64,000 bases of DNA, from the NCBI GenBank assembly GCA_963682175.1, contig OY821788.1, forward strand, positions 16,448,001 through 16,512,000, given 5' to 3'. This DNA comes from Triglochin maritima (lineage: Eukaryota > Streptophyta > Magnoliopsida > Alismatales > Juncaginaceae). The notes beneath the pieces are model-generated. The model saw only the letters and a list, made by a program, of their open reading frames with translations, did not search any database and was not told the origin of the DNA. Positions 56,268 through 64,000 of this stretch are shown here, piece by piece (positions within the stretch are counted from its first letter, which is position 1; each line of letters begins with the position of its first letter). The translations under genes were made by a program, and so were the position numbers.

Positions 56268-57544
56268 TGTAAGACCCGCTCGCTTGCGACACTATTATGT
56301 CTTAATTTTCCTCATGCTTGATTATCGACCATCTTTATGTTGTTGTATGCTTCATGTGATTTTGGTTGTGTTTCGGGAAAGTTTCCTTCCAGGTAAAGGT
56401 TTCCTTTTTGGGCGAGTTAAATTGACTCGTAGGCGGGTGCAACCCGTCGGGCAATTTTGCAATCGGTTGACTTAATCGGGTCGATCGGGCACAAATCGTG
56501 TGTGTAGGTTGGCTTGGACTTGGTTTGGACATGTAGGGCTGATGTGTGAGGCTGGGTGATGTGGCTGGCACGTCACCAAGAGGAGATCCTCTTTTTATTT
56601 GCAAACTTTTGAATTATGTGCATTATGAAATGTTTGGATTGACCTTCATTAACAATTAACCTTTGCCTTTTGTGTTAGTTTCCTTAAAACAAAAACACAA
56701 ACTCTACCCAGCCCCAGCCGTCCCTACCTCCCTTCCCTCCTCCACACCACTACCTCTGACCACCACGACCACCATCATCTCCGACCTGCTGCTGGCTCAT
56801 CTCCGGTGGATTTTGTAGAAGAAACTCTAGTGGACCTCCTTGTGTGCGTCTAGAAGAGTTTTGGCTGACCTCCGGCTAGCTCAGACGTCCTTTTGCTGAT
56901 TAGGTATGCCTTTAGCCATTAGAATAGGATGTAGTGGTGGGTGTGGGGTGGATTGCTGCACAACACTAGGGGCTAGTCGGGCTTGAGCGCTAGGGTTCGC
57001 ACCACTAGAGGGTTGTCAATCGGGTGGATTGGGGTGCAACTCGGACCTTCAATGGCGGGCCGAGTATCTCTCCCCATAGTATGCCCCTACTCCATGTTCC
57101 TTGTGGTGATCTGATGGTAAACAAGTAGGGAGGAGGCTGGGACGTGGAGAGTGCTTCAGGTAGGGTTCTTGCATGCAGTTGCGTGAGTTGCAACCCTACA
57201 CGTATGATCTGATTTGAGATTCTTTGATGGTTCTGTTAATATGTTTAGCATGCCGTAGCATAATAATTCTCTGGGTTGAATCATTGATTCGTTATTTTGC
57301 TTATTGGCATGACTTCATAACTCGTTAGTATGTATATATATATGTCATAAGTCATCATTGGTTTCAGATCTGGCGTTATGCATGATTTATCAATACTATC
57401 CAGTTATTCACGCATGATGTGTGTACTGATATTGGTCTTGTAATCATGTAATGTTTCATACTTTCATTCTGACCTTATTCGTATGAATCTTTAATGGTTT
57501 CAGATCACTACCCATGCATTATGCACGACTATGTAAATCCTATT
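56268..57544 (+). repeat. Chromovirus-like long LTR, 5' segment (G1)
   Basis: Starts TGTAAGACCC at 56268 inside E's 3' UTR. U3/R includes a pyrimidine-rich stretch ending with CTCC..CACCAC (about 56700-56790) and GGTATGCC...TTAGAATAGGATGTAGTGG (about 56900-56940). It ends at 57544, where a reverse-oriented copy begins. Small ORFs here have no support. Confidence 0.6.
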
Positions 57545-60500
57545 TGTAACGCCCCTGATCTCGCGGGTACGCACACTGGGAAAAGAAACTAGTGTCGCGA
57601 TCAGAGACCTCCGCGACGACCGAAGGGTTTACAAAAGACAGACCGAATCGACTCGACAAAGTGAAAGAGATCATAAACAAATGGACTGACATAAAACATA
57701 ATAGGAATAATAGAATAATCATAACAATAAAAGTCTTATTACAACACATCGAGTATCAAAAAGGAAATACATAGGGAAATATGCGGAAGCAAAGATAACT
57801 GGGAATCTGGTCGACGCGTCCCTCGTGTACAGAATCTTCGGAACTCGTCCAGTCTGCCCTGTGGAACCTAAGTACCTGCAAGCACCGCATTTAACAATGC
57901 GTGAGTTTTCAATTAAGAAAACTCAGTATGCCCCCGCCAATGAATAAATGAATGGTAGCATGAAATTAAATAAGGCAGGCATCAGAAACAGAACAGAACA
58001 GAAAGCATCAAATGCAACAGAAGGCTACGACTACACAAGCCGTGCCGGTCGGGCGCACCCGAATTGTTCCTCCATAGGAACCAGAACACCAGCCTCGCTG
58101 GTCAGAGGCGGTCACTCGTCAGTGACCCACCGCTCGACACAAAGCGGTGCGCCGGATAAGCATCCCAATCCGCGGAAAATAAACCTACATGGTGTCATCG
58201 CGAACTGAGGAACACCTACACTGAGACAGAATGGCAGCGCGCATGCCCAGGACTTATCTTAGGCCTGGCCCCCCATAGGGGTCTTAACCGAGTGGCCTCT
58301 GAAGCTAGAGGACCCACCCGTGGCCCGTCGGCCCAGAAAACAGAACGTGCCCAGAATTACTCCATCAGATTAGATGCAATGCAACTACTCTATAGTCTAG
58401 TGCAACTAAATTATTCAGAATGAGTTCAAAGGAGAACATGCAATATCTCCCTCAAGCTCTAAGCAAAACAGAATTTTAATCCAGCCAAACCACACCAATT
58501 TCAACAACAAGAATCATGGTTGTTTCCTAAATTCAACAAGCACAAAAATCCGGAAATAAAGGCATGTGATAAGCATTCCATAATATATATGGCCACCAAA
58601 ATAAAGCATGCAAGATGAACACCAATCAGCTAGTAAATTCGGATCAAGTAAAGAAACAGGAAACAAAGTGTGTGAATGGTTATAACATGCAATTGGTGAT
58701 GTCTAACTTTGAACCTTCCTGATCCTAACTTCCTAATGCTGCATGAACCTCCATCCCCTTAGCAACCACGAGATAGGAAATAAAAAAAAACACAAAAAGG
58801 AGTTTATCATATTTACTGCTAGATCGGAAACGGGCTGACCGATAACTCGCAATAACAAGATAATGCACAGATATGTGCTCTGAAAATCAGGAATAAGTCG
58901 TGGGAGCTAATCCAGGATATAGCCGTGAAATAAGGCATGACACATGATTCAAAATCAGAACAATATCTCGTCACTTAATTTTTATTATGAACATTAAGTC
59001 ATGCATAGAAACGTATCCTGAAATCAGGAATGGGTCATGGAATGCAAGTCCTAACTTAGTCATAAATCAACATGAGCATATGACTTAAACCAGCAATCCA
59101 CACATGAAGGATGTTCTGAAATACTCTCTACGTGAAGCATACTTAAGTGATATAAAATCAGTAAACCATGATAGTACTTTTCAGCATATAACAATGTACT
59201 AGGGCATGAACATATTGTCTACAATCAACTACAAAACATGGGAACGATATATATGAAATCTTTCACTACAGGATGCATGATTAATTGCTCTCAAAATCCA
59301 TAAACAATCATAGAAACTAAGTTTAACTGATCTACTAAGAGGTGCGTGATCATGAGGATAAAATCAGGAACATAACATGGACAATCACTTAATACACAAG
59401 GATGAAATGTCATCACAAATCAGAACGAACATGGTGCATGGTCAGACCTGAATTACTAATTTATGCGCCATCATTTTCAGAACATGTATGCTATAGAAAG
59501 TGGAATTTCAGAACATGATCAGGACCTATATGTGCACGAAATAACATCTATATCAGTCCATACATGCATGATCATGATAATGAAATATAGGCAACAGCAA
59601 TAAACGGCACAAGGAACCACTAAGGACTTACGTAACAAGAACACTAGCATTCCAGAACGTACATGCATCCTTAATGTAGATCTTGGTACTAAATCAGAGG
59701 TTATGAAAATATAATTAATGGTTTCTAGATAAGAACTTGTCCTATAATCAGTAATTAGCTTATGAACCTTGCAACTCGTCACATCATGCATGAATATCAG
59801 GACTGTTTCTGGTGTATCATGCTTTAACATGAGGTCTAAAAATCCATAATAATTCATGGAGCTTATGCATAAACATAACCAGTAATGGAACGCGTCAATA
59901 AGTGAAATTATGAAACAATAATACAGCCAATGATGAGATTAAACTACCGCATGAACACGTAGCAATCGGACCTACAAAAACCTCATCAACCGATCAAGCA
60001 GGTAGGGTTGCACATCACGCGAAACTCGTGCAACAACCCTTCCTAAGGAGCTTTCCTTTGCCCCGCCTTCTCCCTTCTGATTTACAATCAGAGAACCACC
60101 AGGTACGTGGGGTAGGAGTCATGCAAAGATCAGACATGCTCAGCCAGGAACGAATTCCTAAGCTACACCAAGGCTTACCCGAGTTGCACCCTGAAATGAT
60201 CCGCACCCAGATCTCCAACCCGACCAGGCCTTGATTCTGGACCAAGACTCCACCCCATCCTACCACTACATCCTATTCTAAAGGCTAGAGGCATACCTGA
60301 GCAGCAAGGAAGAGACTGAGCTTAGCCGGAGATCACCACTACTCTTCTAGCCGCACAATTGATGCCCACTAGCTTGCTCTACCAATCTTGCCGGAGATCA
60401 GTCCAGTAGCTCGCCGGAGAGGGAGGTGGAGGTGGTCTGAGGTGGATGGCGTGGAGAAGACAAGGGAGGGGAGGTATGGGACGGCTGGTTAGGGTTCCTT

Positions 60501-60547
60501 TGGTGCAAGTTTATAAGAAGCAACCACCAACAAGGCAAGGAATTATT
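57545..60547 (-). repeat. Chromovirus-like long LTR, reverse copy (H)
   Basis: Begins TGTAACG, the reverse complement of an LTR end GTTACA. Read on the minus strand it contains the promoter-side segment matching G1 (60500 to 60240, including TTTAGAATAGGATGTAGTGG) and, toward 57545, the LTR 3' part matching 61700-62653. It lacks the TGTAAGACCC start, so it is 5'-truncated. The best match to the right arm is 57545-58450. Confidence 0.6.
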
Positions 60548-62653
60548 GGCTCGTAGATCATGTATGATTACAGATCATGTGTTCTGCGAAATTTAGCATT
60601 CTGTCCATATTTCCTGGCATGAGGTGCTTGCTGATTTGGATCTTAGATTCATGTATGGTTTCATGATTTCATTCAGACATTAGTTACATGAATTGTTACT
60701 GATTTAGATCACCTAATCTTGCATGATTTCGTACTTAGTTATGTTCATAGTTCGTAAGTCGTCACTGATTTCAGATCTCATATCTATACGTCATCTAGCT
60801 AGTATGTCTAAATAATACAGCATGACTCCTTATTTTAGTCCAGGAATGATTGATACATGTATATGCTCTGATTTGTCAATTCCCTAAGATATATTCATTA
60901 CATCTCCTCTGAGTACAAGTTGCATAATTCCATCTAGATGTTAATGAAATCGATATAGATGCATGCATCGACTTGATTGTTCTGATGAGTTTATCAAGTC
61001 TGATTTTATCCCTATAAGGTTAGCTCATGAGTATAATCTGATTTTGGTATGACTTATCTGATATATTGTTATGCTCACACAAGAGACGAAATCAGTATCC
61101 ATCTAACATCTATGCCATACATCTTATGAAGTATAGTATGGTGCAAATATATAAGCATGCATGTATGTATACATATATCGATTATGAATGCATTAGACTC
61201 CTGAATTCAGAGGCATGCCTTCCATATTGCATCACGGGTACATTATCTATTAATTCCTGTCCATATAATCTCTGACCATGTTCTGAATCACAAGCTTCCA
61301 ATGCGTGTATGTTCTGAAATTTATGATGTATGCTTTTGATTACTTGTAGCGTTGATCATGATACATCATGTTGTTATACACATTCTATTGTTCCTTTAAT
61401 ACTGATATAATACTGATGTGAAGTGTTATGATGTGGTTATGTATGTTACCTAGGACATCAGACCTTATAACATCCTTATTATGACCCATAGATGATTTGA
61501 TTTGTTGTTATATCGATTTACCGATCCGATTGTGATTGCTTGCTGTCGTGAGTACTTTTGATCCTTGATTGGGATGTTCTGATTCTGATTTTCTTGGGGC
61601 TGTTAGGAGGGTATCCGGATACTCATCCTTGAGCTTGTTCCATACACTATAGATGGATTAGATTTTAGATGCTTAAGTAGTTTGCATTGCATTTAATCTG
61701 ATTAATAATTCTGGGACGTTCCATTTTCTGGGCCGACGGGCCACGAGTGGGTGCTCTAGTTCCTAGGCCATTCGCATAAGACCTTCATGTTGGGAGGCCA
61801 GGCATAAGATAAGTCCTGGGCAGGCGCGCTGGCATTCTGTCTCAAGGTAGGTGTTCCCAAGTTCGCGATGGCACCATGTAGGTCACTTGCCACGAATTGG
61901 GACACTTATCCGGCGCACCGCTTTGTGCCTAGCGGTGGGTCACTGTCGAGTGACCACCTTTGACCAGCGAGGCTGGTGTTCTGGTTCCATTCGAGGAATG
62001 GTTCGGGTGGGCCCGACCGACATGGCTTATGGAGTTGTAGCCTTCTGTTGCATTTGATGCTTTTTGTTATGTTCTGACCAGCATGGTTGGTATTCTGGCT
62101 CCCTTGGAGGGATTTCTGCGGGTGTTACCCGATTGGCATGACTATTGGAGTTGTAGCCTTCTGATTGCATTATGTGCTTTTCTATTTCTGTTTTGGATGC
62201 TTTTGTCTTTGATTGATTGCATGTATTCTTCCATATCACTCTGATTGGGCCAGGGGCATACTTAGTTTTCTTAATTGAAAACTCACGCATTTGTTAATGT
62301 GGTGCTTGCTGGTACTTTGGTTTCCACAGGGCATACTGGATGAGTACTCGAAGATTCTGTACACGAGGGGCACATCGACCAGATTCTTCAGTTTGTCTTT
62401 TGCTTCCGCGTTATTTATGATGTATTTCCCTTTTGAACTCGATATAATTTATTTGACCTTGTTACCATATATGGATAATCTCACACTTTTCAGTTATGTT
62501 TTATGTTAGTCTATCCATGTATGATCTCTCTACGTATTGTCGAGTCGTTGTTTGGTCAGTCTTTTGTAACTCCTTCGGTCGTCGCGGAGGTCTCTGATCG
62601 CGACACTTGAGTTGGTTCCCAGTGTGCGTACCCACGAGATCGGGGCCGTTACA
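60548..62653 (+). repeat. Chromovirus-like long LTR, forward 3' segment (G2)
   Basis: Continues in plus orientation to the terminus GGGGCCGTTACA (62653). It may be the second part of the LTR begun by G1. 61690-62653 is clearly the inverse of 57545-58450 (blocks GGGCCGACGGGCCAC, TTATCCGGCGCACCGCTTTG). A 114-bp tandem duplication occupies 61961-62188. Confidence 0.6.
61961..62188 (+). repeat. 114-bp tandem duplication in G2
   Basis: Two diverged units start TGACCAGCGAGGCTGGT (61961) and TGACCAGCATGGTTGGT (62075). Each ends with TTGTAGCCTTCTG followed by a T-rich tail. The reverse copy H has a single unit. Confidence 0.7.
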
Positions 62654-62656
62654 ACT

Positions 62657-62668
62657 TGTTATCAGAGC
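62657..62668 (+). promoter_or_regulatory. Primer-binding site, initiator tRNA-Met type with one change
   Basis: TGTTATCAGAGC begins three bases after the LTR end. It matches TGGTATCAGAGC except at the third base. Its position confirms the LTR boundary at 62653. Confidence 0.65.
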
Positions 62669-64000
62669 AGGTCGTTCCTAAAGTGTACAGAATCTAAAGA
62701 CTCTCCAGTGGGGGCATCTTACCCAAACCATATCGGTAATTTCTTATCTTTTAGAATTGCTTTCTGATAGTGATAGATCATATTTGCATTGGTTAAATTG
62801 CTTCTTGTGGATTGCCTCGTGTACTTGGAGACCGAACCACCCAACCCTATCTATCTTTATCAGTTCCGTCACCTCCTCCTACGTTTTGGTGCTGAGATCT
62901 CCAACAATTCCAACCGGTCAAACAAGCAAGAAGTTCAAGTGCAGGAGGTTAGTTAGCAAGCCTGGGAGGCGGCTGCAACTGGATTTTAGCAAACTCTGGG
63001 GCTTCTCCATCAGTTTCAGGTATGCTGCTACTCTTTTAGCATAAGAGGATGTAGAGTGGGGGTCAGACAAAGTTTAGTCCAGTACTATTGTGTTTGCCGA
63101 TTTGAGGTTTGGTATGCACTAGTGGAGATCCACCGATTGTGTGGACTGTGGTGCACCATCCAAATTTCAGAGGTGGCTGAGCACCTCCATCTCTACTACG
63201 ACTTGGGGCTTAGTCTTCCTTGGTGGTTTGCTGGAGAAACCAGAGGAAGTGGGGTCGATCGTGGAGAGCTAGTTGGGGAGGGGTTTTGCTTTCATGTTGA
63301 GTGATGTGTTAATAACCTTGTGGTGTAGAATCTTGTGATCTTTTAGATGTTATGTTCATGCATGATATTGTGATCAAGTCCAGATTTTCTCGCATGATAT
63401 GCTTACTGATGTTAGATGTCATAATCACGTGTTTTTTTATTTGGATCAGACGTCATGACATGTTATTGATTTCAAATCTAGTTTCTATGGCGATCTGATT
63501 TTATGTTCAAGGAATGCTGCATTTATCGATCGGAATGTTAAGAGGAATAAATGTGTGATTTTATCCCAGTCATGACTAATCAATGTATATGCTCTGATTT
63601 GTAATCCCTCTAAGATATATTCTTTACAACATCTGAGCATAATTATATATTTTAATTTAAATGTTGATGCAATCGGTATAAATGCATGTATTGACTGTAA
63701 TGTTTCTATGAGTTTCTGAAGTCCGATTTTATCCCCACCATGTTCAGTTTATGAGTATGATCTGATTTCCATAAAACTTCTCTGCTATGACTTGTTATGC
63801 TCTCACATGAATATTATATCAGAATTTATGAGTTATGCTATTCATCCTATGCCGTCTAGTTTTGTGCGAATCCTTATGCATGTAGATTTATATCGATCAT
63901 GAATATGCTCCGACTTCTGGTTTCTAGACATATGCTTTCCATGTTAGATTGCTGATATATTCATATATTAATTCCTGTTCATATGATCTCAGGCCATTTT
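62669..64000 (+). repeat. Short internal segment, then another chromovirus-like LTR fragment (I)
   Basis: 62669 to about 62860 is leader-like. From about 62870 the sequence is LTR-like again: ...AGGTATGCTGC...AGGATGTAGAG near 63015-63055 parallels the AGGTATGCC...AGGATGTAGTGG of G1. 63560-63770 parallels 60845-61040 (e.g. TGTATATGCTCTGATTTGT). The fragment runs off the window end. No chromovirus gag or pol is seen. Confidence 0.5.

Noticed and set aside
57948..60266. ORFs inside the chromovirus-like LTR copies
   Set aside because: Not conserved between inverse copies as protein. The similarity is at DNA level and includes indels that are not multiples of three.

Overview
This is a window of plant (angiosperm) nuclear DNA made almost entirely of nested retrotransposons. 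The evidence is Ty3/gypsy Athila-type elements primed by tRNA-Asp, Ty1/copia elements primed by initiator tRNA-Met, a long-LTR chromovirus-like element, a plant L1-type LINE and degraded plant mobile-domain genes. I found no convincing housekeeping gene, tRNA, rRNA or CRISPR. The species cannot be named from this sequence.

Layout, left to right. (1) 1-12287 is a nest of Athila elements. A minus-strand copy (R1; leader 1-640, LTR 641-1518 plus 10374-11065) lies in the LTR of an older minus-strand copy (R2). R1's own LTR was later split by a complete plus-strand copy (B, 1519-10373). (2) 12288-21827 is a complete Ty1/copia element (C) with 2.12-kb LTRs, a CTTAG target duplication, an open gag and a dead pol; it sits in R2's 3' end. 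(3) 21833-24405 holds R2's 3' end meeting another Athila 3' end head-to-head (D, with LTR 22289-23690), then an LTR fragment (F). (4) 25095-38938 is a 5'-truncated LINE on the minus strand, split by a very young Athila element (A, 25848-36644) with 1299-bp LTRs that differ at one base and a GGAGC target duplication. (5) 38939-49587 is an older accessory island with dispersed ~400-bp repeats, clusters of a TCCTTTAAAGGA-like motif, remnants of plant mobile-domain genes and a ~780-bp polypurine block. (6) 49588-56267 is another Athila copy (E) whose gag is replaced by a truncated copia element (K). (7) 56268-64000 is long-LTR chromovirus-like sequence arranged as a fold-back.

How the parts relate. 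Element A is the only copy with a complete protease-RT-RNase H-integrase frame, but it has one stop codon inside gag. B and E share A's primer site, 3' UTR and 3'-terminal hairpins (B also shares A's leader block) but lack RT, RNase H and integrase altogether. In their place both have a short ORF ending in FDVP. The simplest model is a pol-less Athila subfamily mobilised in trans by A-like relatives. Copia element C repeats the theme: open gag, protease aspartate lost, pol destroyed, LTRs only ~1.7% diverged. The Athila LTRs also carry an snRNA-type upstream element at a fixed 32-bp distance from the TATA box, and an 18-20-bp palindrome that recurs in an unrelated copia LTR.
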